DNA of 64,000 nucleotides from Woeseiaceae bacterium (lineage in GTDB: Bacteria > Pseudomonadota > Gammaproteobacteria > Steroidobacterales > Woeseiaceae). The notes under the pieces are model-generated. The model did no database searches and had not been told where the DNA came from. It saw nothing but the letters and a program-made list of their open reading frames with translations. Numbering within the stretch: position 1 is the first letter of the stretch; each line of letters opens with the position of its first letter. Of this stretch, positions 9,512-16,989 are shown piece after piece. The stretch is from assembly GCA_021773075.1 (NCBI GenBank), contig JAJFKT010000015.1:109022-173021 (forward strand), given 5' to 3'. Made by a program: the position numbers and the translations under genes.

Positions 9512-10705
9512 TCAGCCGCTACCGTACTTCTTGAAGTGCAGTTCCTTTGCCTGACCAATCCAGTCGTCCTGTTCCATACGACCTTTGAACTCTTTAAGTT
9601 CTGCATTCACTCGCGCGATATCGGAAACGCCGAATGTAGCAATCTGTCGAAAATTGAAGATTCCGAGCTCATGCAATGTGTGTTCGAACACTTTGCCGAT
9701 GCCAATGATTTCCTGAAGATCATCTTTCACTTCTTCAGCTGAGGAAGAATCGTTCGCCGCCTCAGTTGCTGACGACTCGCGCGCGGTTTTCAGTGCCTTG
9801 CTTTGCTGTTCCTCGATTTCCTGGAAGTTTTTCTCAACTTCGTCCAAACGGACGCGCAGAGTTTCTGACTTCTTTTCTGTCTTATCGGCATGTTCACGGT
9901 AGCGATTGGCGTCGTTCTCGTACTGATTGCGACTGTTTTCCATGGACTTCAGAACTTGCGCCAGCTCTTTGTTCTGAATCTTTAGCTCTTCATTTTCTGC
10001 GATGTCGCGATTCAGAGCGTCGATCTCCTGACGAACCAGGGCATTGTCGTGTTTGAGCTGTGCGTTCTCAGCCTCAAGCTTGATAACGTCCTGTTCGAGT
10101 TTGTCGAGATTCGCGAGACGCGCCTTGGCTGCAGCCAGCATTTTGTTGACGGATTCATGTTCTGCTCGCGATGACTGCAGCAGATTGCTAAAAGACTCGT
10201 ACTCGTGTTTCGAGTTATCCAGTTTTTCCTCCAGCAAGGAGCGTTTCTCGAATGCTTTTTTGAGTTCGCCGACGTAGAAGTCACGCGACTTGAGGAACTC
10301 GTTTTGTAATTCGGACGATTGTTGCTGCAGAGCAACCATTCGATCCTGAAAGCTTGCCATCTTCGATTTTGTGTCCTCACGTTCGGCACGCAGTGTGAAG
10401 ATGTCCTTCGTCAGGTGTTTTTGTCTTTCCAGCGCAGAGTCAAGTTCTGTACGCGCCTTGGTTATGGCCATATCGCGTCGATGCACGACCGCTTCCTGTG
10501 CCTCGATAGAGGTCCGTAGCGTTTCCGCTTCTGACATCAGTCGGTCTCGGACCCGAACAACGGTATCGAGCCGATCCTGCCAGCTGTCATTCAAGATATT
10601 GATTCGACTGTTACTGACGGCATTTCGAATCAGCCAGCCGACAGCAATTCCGCCCGCAGCAGCAGCGAGCAATAAAAGCCAAAGATCCGAAGAGAGACCG
10701 TCCAT
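9512..10705 (-). CDS. Membrane-anchored coiled-coil protein with C-terminal helix-hairpin domain
   Basis: Starts with one membrane helix (LWLLLLAAAAGGIAVGWLI), followed by about 290 residues of nearly continuous coiled coil, then a compact C-terminal domain (DDLQEIIGIGKVFEHTLHELGIFNFRQIATF). That last part resembles the helix-hairpin-helix fold found at the end of ribosomal-protein-L21-like or NuoE-associated bacterial proteins and may bind DNA or protein. The track start (10786) adds 27 residues before the membrane helix; the ATG at 10705 gives the expected short N-terminus. Layout recalls RmuC- or DUF4332-type proteins, but the RmuC nuclease domain is absent. Precise role unknown. Confidence 0.75.
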   Translation of the reverse strand: MDGLSSDLWLLLLAAAAGGIAVGWLIRNAVSNSRINILNDSWQDRLDTVVRVRDRLMSEAETLRTSIEAQEAVVHRRDMAITKARTELDSALERQKHLTKDIFTLRAEREDTKSKMASFQDRMVALQQQSSELQNEFLKSRDFYVGELKKAFEKRSLLEEKLDNSKHEYESFSNLLQSSRAEHESVNKMLAAAKARLANLDKLEQDVIKLEAENAQLKHDNALVRQEIDALNRDIAENEELKIQNKELAQVLKSMENSRNQYENDANRYREHADKTEKKSETLRVRLDEVEKNFQEIEEQQSKALKTARESSATEAANDSSSAEEVKDDLQEIIGIGKVFEHTLHELGIFNFRQIATFGVSDIARVNAELKEFKGRMEQDDWIGQAKELHFKKYGSG

Positions 10706-10837
10706 CGGGGGATTATGGCGGAGGAGAATATTATGGAATATGACCTGTCGCACATTTTCGGGCGGTACTAGGCCGATTATCAGCAAAAGTCGTGTGTTTT
10801 CCTATACTCAGGTGATACTCATCTGAGGAGAACAGGA

Positions 10838-11620
10838 ATGAGAAAAGTATCTGTAGTTTTGAGTTTGGTCGGAATGGCCACATTGACACTGCCGTCTTTC
10901 CTTTGGGCTGAGCACCATGAGGAGGCGCCGCCGACATTGAGCGATGTCTGGCTGATGGAACCGAAGGCAGGAATGGAGGATGAATTCTTCGCCGCCGTTG
11001 CTGCGGACAAGAAGTTCCGTGACGACGCTGGCGATTCGCGGCAATGGGATGTATACACCGTTGAAATGGGTGATCATATGGGCGTGGTTCAGTTTCGCGC
11101 CTGCTGTTTTGATTGGGCGGGTCAGGATGCTTATGACGTTGAAACCAAGGAAAAGGGTTTTTCAGACCATTGGAACGAAAATGTGCATCAGTTCGTCGAT
11201 CATTATCACCACCATCTCCAGCAGATGGATTTCGAAAACAGTCATTGGCCAGAGGGCCAGGAAGAGGGACCACTTTTCGGTGTGACGACATGGAAGGTGA
11301 AAGGCGGATCGGGACCAGCCAGTTCGGACGCACGCAAAAAACTAAGCCAATTGGCGATTGAAGGTGGCTGGGGGAGCGATAGCAACAATTGGTTGTGGCA
11401 CTGGTCTCTCTCGGGAGCGCCCGATCTAATGCTTGTCTCGTCGTATGAGAACTTCGCGGCCATGGCCGATCCAGAGCAGAGCTTCATGGATTTTCTGAGC
11501 GAGGAAATCGGCGCCGAGGAGGCCGCAGAATTGTTCAAAGCGTTCAATTCCGGACTGGGGGAATCCGACTACACAGTTTGGCGACATCAACCCGAGTTAT
11601 CTTCGGCCCGTGCCGATTAA
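10838..11620 (+). CDS. Secreted protein of unknown function
   Basis: A 260-residue protein with a cleavable signal peptide (LPSFLWAEHHEE cleavage region), so periplasmic or released. Two similar halves can be seen: each has a stretch like WLMEPKAGMEDEFFAAV or ARKKLSQLAIEGGWG followed by a beta strand, as in dimeric alpha/beta-barrel proteins that bind small hydrophobic ligands. This fold suggestion is an inference from pattern only. It is rich in His, Asp and Glu (HQFVDHYHHHLQQ) and might bind metal. A strong terminator follows directly. Good Shine-Dalgarno GAGGAGA upstream of the ATG. Confidence 0.72.
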   Translation: MRKVSVVLSLVGMATLTLPSFLWAEHHEEAPPTLSDVWLMEPKAGMEDEFFAAVAADKKFRDDAGDSRQWDVYTVEMGDHMGVVQFRACCFDWAGQDAYDVETKEKGFSDHWNENVHQFVDHYHHHLQQMDFENSHWPEGQEEGPLFGVTTWKVKGGSGPASSDARKKLSQLAIEGGWGSDSNNWLWHWSLSGAPDLMLVSSYENFAAMADPEQSFMDFLSEEIGAEEAAELFKAFNSGLGESDYTVWRHQPELSSARAD

Positions 11621-11648
11621 AAGAGCGCATCACAGCGGCTAAGCCCAG

Positions 11649-11675
11649 AAAGCCCGCGAAAGCGGGCTTTTTTTA
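11649..11675 (+). terminator. Rho-independent terminator
   Basis: A GC-rich stem AGCCCGC-GAAA-GCGGGCT with a stable GAAA tetraloop is followed by a run of T residues. It lies about 30 bp past the stop codon of the secreted-protein gene and should end its transcript. Confidence 0.92.
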
Positions 11676-11682
11676 TACTTTA

Positions 11683-11714
11683 CCTAGAACTGCATAGTAT
11701 TATATAGTTCTAGG
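11683..11714. promoter_or_regulatory. Inverted repeat, candidate operator upstream of TPR gene
   Basis: Perfect 9-bp arms, CCTAGAACT and AGTTCTAGG, separated by 14 bp of AT-rich sequence that contains -10-like elements (TAGTATTAT). It lies just after the terminator and about 55 bp before the TPR gene start. Position and symmetry suggest a binding site of a dimeric regulator; which one is unknown. No T-run follows, so it is not a second terminator. Confidence 0.5.
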
Positions 11715-11769
11715 CATATATCGACAGCGAACATTCGAAAGTGCGGGAAGCTACCGAGAATGTATCGAC

Positions 11770-13116
11770 ATGAAGATTCAACAATTCACAGCCGCGGGCG
11801 CACTGGCGCTGGTTCTGGCGCTAAGCTCAAATCCGGCATTCGCACAACGGGCCAACCAGCCGGAAGAAGACCCGCAAACGACTCGACAGGCACAGGCGGT
11901 TAGTCGCGCTCTTTATGAAGTCATCGAGAAGGCTCAGGTATTCGTGGAGGCGGAGGATTTCGCTGCTGCTGTTTCGCTGCTGACAGCGCGCATCGAAAAG
12001 GGCGGCCTCACTGAATACGAACTTGCGAATCTGTATCAGTATCTGGGATTCAGTTTGCACAACATGGGTGACACCAAAGCGGCGATCGCCGCGTTCAGCA
12101 ATATATTGGCTATCGAATCCCTGGAAGAGCAGATGCGAAAGTCGACGCTGTATACGATTTCACAGTTGTACACCGTCGAAGAACGCTACGACGAGGCATT
12201 GCAAAGTACAGAGGCCTGGTTTGAGCTGGAGCCGAACCCGGCACCCGGCGCATTAATCCTGTATGCACAAATTTTGTACCAGCTCGGTCGCTATGGCGAC
12301 ATGATCGCGCCAATTGAGGAAGCGCTATCCGTCGCTGAAACGCGGGGCAGGCAAGCCAAAGAACAGTGGTACACGCTATTGAGCTTTGCCTATTTTCAAC
12401 AAGAAAATTTCGTGAAAATTCGCGATATCAACAAGATCCTGATCGCCAACTGGCCAAAGAAACAGTACTGGCTTTATCTGGCCAACGCCTATAGAGAGCT
12501 GGATAAAGAAGATGAGCTCTTGGCGGCCTACGATTCTGCGCACCTGCAGGGGATGCTCGAGTCCGAAGCCGAGCTCGTTACCCTGGCACAACTCTATCTG
12601 CAGGCAGAGCTTCCATTCAAAGCGGCCAAACTGCTGGAAACCGAAATGGAAAGCGGCAGGATCGAGAAAACGACCAAGAACTATCGCCTACTGTCTCAAG
12701 CGTGGTCTCTGGCGAGGGAGGACGAGAAGGCGGTCGGGCCACTAAAGATTGCCGCCGAGCGGCATGATAATGGCGATTTGTATATTCGGCTCGCCAATGT
12801 CTACACGAATCTCGAGCAGAATCAGAATTGCGTCGATGCGGCGGAGGCGGGGATCAACAAGGGCGGACTCAAGAGCCCCGATTACGCACAAATGTCGCTC
12901 GGCATGTGTTTGTACAACCTGCACGAGTACGTAGCGGCCATCCGGGTATTCCGGCGCGCGGAAAAAACAGCGCGTTCTGCATCGACGGCCAAACAGTGGA
13001 TTCGGATCGCGAATATCGACATCCGGCGCGATCAGGAAATCGAAAAAGCCGAAGCTCAGGCTACCAGGCGATTTCAGGACCTGGCGGCACGGCGTGCTGC
13101 CAGTGATCGGAGCTAG
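11770..13116 (+). CDS. Periplasmic tetratricopeptide repeat protein
   Basis: A 448-residue exported protein with signal peptide (ALSSNPAFAQ cleavage region) followed by about ten helical repeats of TPR type (for example YQYLGFSLHNMGDTKAAIAAF and AQMSLGMCLYNLHEYVAAI). Proteins of this size and layout occur beside TonB-ExbB-ExbD systems and in envelope assembly, but no such genes are adjacent here. The C-terminus is basic and predicted to be helical (EIEKAEAQATRRFQDLAARR). It probably acts as a protein-protein scaffold in the periplasm. An inverted repeat upstream may control it. Confidence 0.82.
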   Translation: MKIQQFTAAGALALVLALSSNPAFAQRANQPEEDPQTTRQAQAVSRALYEVIEKAQVFVEAEDFAAAVSLLTARIEKGGLTEYELANLYQYLGFSLHNMGDTKAAIAAFSNILAIESLEEQMRKSTLYTISQLYTVEERYDEALQSTEAWFELEPNPAPGALILYAQILYQLGRYGDMIAPIEEALSVAETRGRQAKEQWYTLLSFAYFQQENFVKIRDINKILIANWPKKQYWLYLANAYRELDKEDELLAAYDSAHLQGMLESEAELVTLAQLYLQAELPFKAAKLLETEMESGRIEKTTKNYRLLSQAWSLAREDEKAVGPLKIAAERHDNGDLYIRLANVYTNLEQNQNCVDAAEAGINKGGLKSPDYAQMSLGMCLYNLHEYVAAIRVFRRAEKTARSASTAKQWIRIANIDIRRDQEIEKAEAQATRRFQDLAARRAASDRS

Positions 13117-13180
13117 CTGCCCGCCAGTCCAGTCAAAGATCCGCGTACCTGATTATTGCTTGTAATTACTGTTCGCCAGT

Positions 13181-13204
13181 TGTACCATTACCGCACATGG
13201 TGCA
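13181..13204. promoter_or_regulatory. Candidate operator of the GntR regulator
   Basis: TGTACCAT and ATGGTGCA form an 8-bp inverted repeat with one mismatch and an 8-bp spacer, ending 18 bp before the GntR start codon. The exact reverse complement of the left arm, ATGGTACA, also lies at about 14570 upstream of the second AAA-FHA gene. YtrA-type GntR regulators commonly repress their own operons from such symmetrical sites; this assignment is inferred. Confidence 0.4.
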
Positions 13205-13222
13205 TATGGGACGGTAGAAGCA

Positions 13223-13612
13223 ATGGAAATCACTACAGACATTGACGATCCGCAACCGCTGTTTGCCCAATTGATCGCACAGGTCAAACAGGCGGTGCTC
13301 ACCGGACAGGTAAGTCCGGGGGATCCTCTGCCGTCAATTCGACAGCTCGCTAATGATCTGGAGCTAAATAGTAAGACGGTTGCGAAGGCATACCGTTTGT
13401 TGGAGCGAGATTCGGTCGTGCAGACGCGAGGCTATCGAGGGACGTTTGTTCATGCGGACGCATTGGCGAACAGCACAGTCGATTTGACCGAGTGGGTGGT
13501 CGGCAAGTTAAGCGAGATAATAGCGGCATTCAGGGAATCGGGCGTCACAGACTCCGAGATTCGAATTGCTTTTGGCAATGTAATGAATGACCGCAGCAAA
13601 TTAGGAGCCTGA
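13223..13612 (+). CDS. GntR family transcriptional regulator, YtrA subfamily
   Basis: A 129-residue repressor-type protein. The winged-helix domain is complete (QPLFAQLIAQVKQAVLTGQV, then PSIRQLANDLELNSKTVAKAYRLLE) and is followed by only about 50 residues of helix, the short dimerisation tail that defines the YtrA subgroup. It lacks the ligand-binding domains of FadR or HutC types. The membrane protein gene starts 3 bp after its stop, so both are expected to be on one transcript, which is usual for YtrA regulators that control membrane transport or envelope genes. Confidence 0.9.
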   Translation: MEITTDIDDPQPLFAQLIAQVKQAVLTGQVSPGDPLPSIRQLANDLELNSKTVAKAYRLLERDSVVQTRGYRGTFVHADALANSTVDLTEWVVGKLSEIIAAFRESGVTDSEIRIAFGNVMNDRSKLGA

Positions 13613-13615
13613 ATA

Positions 13616-14497
13616 ATGTCGACCTGGACAAATACACTTTTCTACATCACTTTCCTGAGCCAGATATTTCTGATCTCATACTATTTCCCAAACAAACTAA
13701 TTGCTCGTATGAAATGGGTGCTTGAGACGTATCCCCCTTCGGAGTATCCGAAGCTTTATCCGAAGCCGCTTGAGTATTATAAAATTGGCCGACTGGGGTT
13801 CAAGCTCGCAACGCGAGGTGTCCTGGTACTCGGCTTCCTGATTCTGTTCGCAGTCATATTTGTCGTTGACCACAGTAGCTTTGCCGATGACGGGTATATC
13901 TCGGAGTTCTGGCCTGCACTCTACGGGATGATCCAGTTTGCGCCACTCATGGTTTTAGAATTCACCGAGTTCAGCCAGTTCAAGCTCATGCGCAAAGCAA
14001 ACACGGCTACGAAACGGACGGCAGCTCTACGCCCGCGCCGCCTTTTCGATTTCGTCTCGCCCAGGCTCGTTGCTATTGCGATTCTCCTGTACATCACGGT
14101 CATCATTTTCGATCTCTATGTGCACGACTTTGTTATCGCTTGGGACCACGATACGTTCCAGAGAGCGGCTGTTATTACAGTGACTAATCTGTTCCTCGGC
14201 GGCTTCGGCGTCTGGAACCTGTACGGTCGAAAACAAAATCCGCACCAGACCCCCGAGGATCGAAACAAACTAATTGGGGCAGCCTTGAGCTCGCTGGTCT
14301 TTGTCAGCATGGCGATGAGTGTCTTTTTCATAACGCAAATTGCAGACGATGTTATCGAAATGAGTTTTCTCGACGCCACACTGATGAGCTTCTACTTTCA
14401 GGCCATAACCTACTTGTCAGTCGGACACACCTTGCGAAGTGTCAGGCTTGATGACATTGATTTCGATGTCTACAGGAATGCTACGGCCACTACCTAG
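13616..14497 (+). CDS. Polytopic membrane protein, GntR partner
   Basis: A 293-residue inner-membrane protein with about seven or eight hydrophobic segments, including LFYITFLSQIFLISYYF at the N-terminus, VLVLGFLILFAVIFVV, LVAIAILLYITVIIFDLYV and LSSLVFVSMAMSVFFIT. No transporter signature is recognised. It is coupled to the YtrA-type regulator, 3 bp upstream. This regulator-membrane protein pairing is common in marine gammaproteobacteria; what signal or compound it handles is unknown. Confidence 0.75.
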   Translation: MSTWTNTLFYITFLSQIFLISYYFPNKLIARMKWVLETYPPSEYPKLYPKPLEYYKIGRLGFKLATRGVLVLGFLILFAVIFVVDHSSFADDGYISEFWPALYGMIQFAPLMVLEFTEFSQFKLMRKANTATKRTAALRPRRLFDFVSPRLVAIAILLYITVIIFDLYVHDFVIAWDHDTFQRAAVITVTNLFLGGFGVWNLYGRKQNPHQTPEDRNKLIGAALSSLVFVSMAMSVFFITQIADDVIEMSFLDATLMSFYFQAITYLSVGHTLRSVRLDDIDFDVYRNATATT

Positions 14498-14600
14498 CCG
14501 CTCGCTTTTGGCCAGGGATTCGCCGTATTATGGAATCTCCGCTACGTTCCTGAGCGGAATAGAGCAATAATGGTACAAACGACAAAAACAAGACAATTTC

Positions 14601-15770
14601 ATGCAAGAACACAGTTCTTCAATTGGCAGCCAGGCGTTCGGGGAGCACGCTGACACCGGGCTGATCGTTGCCTACCATTCGCACCAGGATGCTTTGCGGT
14701 TCCTGGCGTCTTCGCTGGGTCAGACGAATGGCGTAGCGCTTTTGCAAGGTCCCGCTGGGTCCGGCAAGAGCACCATTATCAAGGAGCAACAAAGCTGGTC
14801 TCTTCGCGAATCGGCGGTCGCGCTGATGGACGGCATTCACCTTAGCCCCCGGCAGCTACTAAGCGAAATGCTGTCGCAGTTCGATATCAACTTTACGACA
14901 GAACACGACGAGCACCTGTTGCAGTTATTAAATGGCTTTCTGACACAGCAGACCAGTAGCGGACGGACCCCGGTGCTGATCATCGATAACGCGGATCGGG
15001 CGACACCCAGTGCGCTCAGACTGTTGAACTGGCTCGCGGCTCTGGATGCGCGCGGCAATTACGCGCTGCGTATTGTACTAACGGGTAAAGAGCGACTTAG
15101 AGCACTGCTGAAAAGCGACAGCATGCGTAGTTTCGTACGTCGCCATCCCGCAATTTATTCCCTGAATCCAATGACGCCGCAGGAATCGACTATCTATTTG
15201 CGAACGCGTCACATCGCCGCAGGTGGCAAACGCAGTGACGAAGCGTTCACGGTAAAGGTCTGCGAAAAGCTGCATGAGTTATCGGGCGGATGGCCTGGCC
15301 TGTTGAACCGGTGTGCCTTGAAAGCAATGCAACGGCTGGACGAGTTGGAGTCGGCGAAGCCAGTGCCGCGCATAATAGTCTCGCGCGATGGCGAGCAAAT
15401 GGCCGAGTATGAATTAACCGAGCGACAATATCTGATCGGGCGCAACGAGCTTTCGGATATTGTTATCGAAGACACCTATGTCAGCAAGATGCACGCGATG
15501 TTACAGATTTACTCAAACGCGATTGTTCTGCTCGACTTAAACAGCACCAACGGCACAACAGTAAATTCCAGAATCGTGCAAAAAACGATTCTGCGTAGCA
15601 ATGACATCATATCGCTGGGTCATTATCGCTTGAAGATCGAAAATGCCCCGGCAATTGATGCCGATATGGACGATCGTTTGAAGCTGTCAGACACGCTAAC
15701 CATGCAAAATCTCGTGGATATGCGTCGATCGCGCGCGCGCCGGACAATCAAGGCTCTCAAGCACAAATAG
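14601..15770 (+). CDS. AAA ATPase (ExeA/GspA-like) with C-terminal FHA domain, paralogue 2
   Basis: Second copy of the AAA-FHA architecture seen at 3023. Walker A is GPAGSGKS; the Walker B strand reads VLIIDNAD, so the first Asp is kept while the catalytic Glu is Asn. The FHA domain keeps GRNELSDIVI, SKMH and STNGTTVNSRIV. The ATPase regions of the two copies share runs such as ALRF, QQ--S-R-PVLII-N and LSGGWPG. No good Shine-Dalgarno precedes the ATG. A candidate GntR half-site lies just upstream. The gene ends 19 bp from the convergent porin-like gene. FHA suggests response to a Ser/Thr kinase, none of which is encoded in this window. Confidence 0.87.
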   Translation: MQEHSSSIGSQAFGEHADTGLIVAYHSHQDALRFLASSLGQTNGVALLQGPAGSGKSTIIKEQQSWSLRESAVALMDGIHLSPRQLLSEMLSQFDINFTTEHDEHLLQLLNGFLTQQTSSGRTPVLIIDNADRATPSALRLLNWLAALDARGNYALRIVLTGKERLRALLKSDSMRSFVRRHPAIYSLNPMTPQESTIYLRTRHIAAGGKRSDEAFTVKVCEKLHELSGGWPGLLNRCALKAMQRLDELESAKPVPRIIVSRDGEQMAEYELTERQYLIGRNELSDIVIEDTYVSKMHAMLQIYSNAIVLLDLNSTNGTTVNSRIVQKTILRSNDIISLGHYRLKIENAPAIDADMDDRLKLSDTLTMQNLVDMRRSRARRTIKALKHK

Positions 15771-15789
15771 CCTGCGTCGGTCTTGCATC

Positions 15790-16989
15790 TCAGTAGAACC
15801 AACTGAGCCGCAGCTGCACGTAGTCGTCCTCTGATACTGAGTGCAGCGAGTCGCCGGAGTCGGAGTTCAGGAAGCTTCGTAGTTGCAGTTCGACGGTCAA
15901 CTTGTCGCCAAAGCGACGTTCCGCTTCCACGTTCAGAAACAATTCCTGCGTATCAAGATCCACAGCGATACCAGCCAGAACGCTACTGTCGTCAGCGTCA
16001 TTGAAGGCGAGTCGCGTACCCATGAACAGGTCGTTATCAGATGCGGTTGGCGCTGAACGATCATTGCGCTCATCGTACAGGTACTCGACCAACACACCGA
16101 TATCGGCTGCGGATTCGCGTACGCCATAAAACGTGTATTCAAGTCCGGCGACCGTGGCGAAAAAAGTATCGACTCGCGTTTCCCTCGAGATCGCCTCCAG
16201 TTTCCACAGCCAGGACTCGGAGGTGTACTGGAGGTCAACGCCGACTTGCGTCATTTGGTCGTAGACCGGTACGAGCTCGTCGCCACCGCTTGCTATGACA
16301 AAGCGTGGTTCACGCGATGTTCCTTCAAATACGTGTGCGCCGATGTCGATATCGCCAATGTAATGGCTGTAGCGCAGTGCATAATCGACGTGTTTTTGCT
16401 GGTCGCCGGACTCGTATATCGGGTTGTCGGTATCCACAACCAACGGCGCGCGAAAGCGTCCCTCGATGCCGGGAAAAGTCCGCTCACGGAAGTAGGGCAT
16501 CACGTACAGTCCGAATCGACCGTAGTCCCGTTGCAGATTAATATTGATGAGCGGCTGGCCGAGTTTACTTTCCTCATCGAGGTTTTCGACGAGGTCAGTT
16601 TGATTGATGACATCGACCAAATGCCGTGATTCTGCTACTCCCCAGTAGACTTTACTGACACCTGCCGTAATATCCCAGCCATTGCCTTCGAAGCCCCAAT
16701 ACGCTTCACGCAAGTCAGCGTGAGAGCGTTCATCGTCGGTAGCGTCGATGCGCGCAAATCCCACGAAGCTTAGACGTTGCTGACCGTCGTCGCTGCGCCA
16801 GTAAAATTCGGGCTGCAACAATAAAGAGGGGCTTAGACGCTTGTCCTGCCCCTGGTACTGTCCGTCGAGCCAAAATGCCTGGGTATCGATGCCAACAAAT
16901 CCGGTGATGTCCCAGTCCTCGGCGCTCGCACCGCTAACCGCGAAAGTCGCGGCCAGCAGCGCTGCAAATTGTCGGATCCTGAGTTTCAT
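15790..16989 (-). CDS. Outer-membrane beta-barrel protein of the export operon
   Basis: A 399-residue protein with signal peptide (AVSGASA cleavage region) and alternating amphipathic strands ending in a terminal aromatic (LRLSWFY), the outer-membrane barrel signature. Its repeated pattern (DLREAYWGFEGNGWDITAGVSKVYWGVAESRHLVDV) resembles DUF1302 and related porin-like proteins that accompany RND/LolA pairs. The ATG overlaps the stop of the RND-LolA gene (ATGA), so translation is probably coupled. It likely forms the outer-membrane part of a lipid or hydrophobic-compound export route driven by the pump. Confidence 0.82.
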   Translation of the reverse strand: MKLRIRQFAALLAATFAVSGASAEDWDITGFVGIDTQAFWLDGQYQGQDKRLSPSLLLQPEFYWRSDDGQQRLSFVGFARIDATDDERSHADLREAYWGFEGNGWDITAGVSKVYWGVAESRHLVDVINQTDLVENLDEESKLGQPLININLQRDYGRFGLYVMPYFRERTFPGIEGRFRAPLVVDTDNPIYESGDQQKHVDYALRYSHYIGDIDIGAHVFEGTSREPRFVIASGGDELVPVYDQMTQVGVDLQYTSESWLWKLEAISRETRVDTFFATVAGLEYTFYGVRESAADIGVLVEYLYDERNDRSAPTASDNDLFMGTRLAFNDADDSSVLAGIAVDLDTQELFLNVEAERRFGDKLTVELQLRSFLNSDSGDSLHSVSEDDYVQLRLSWFY

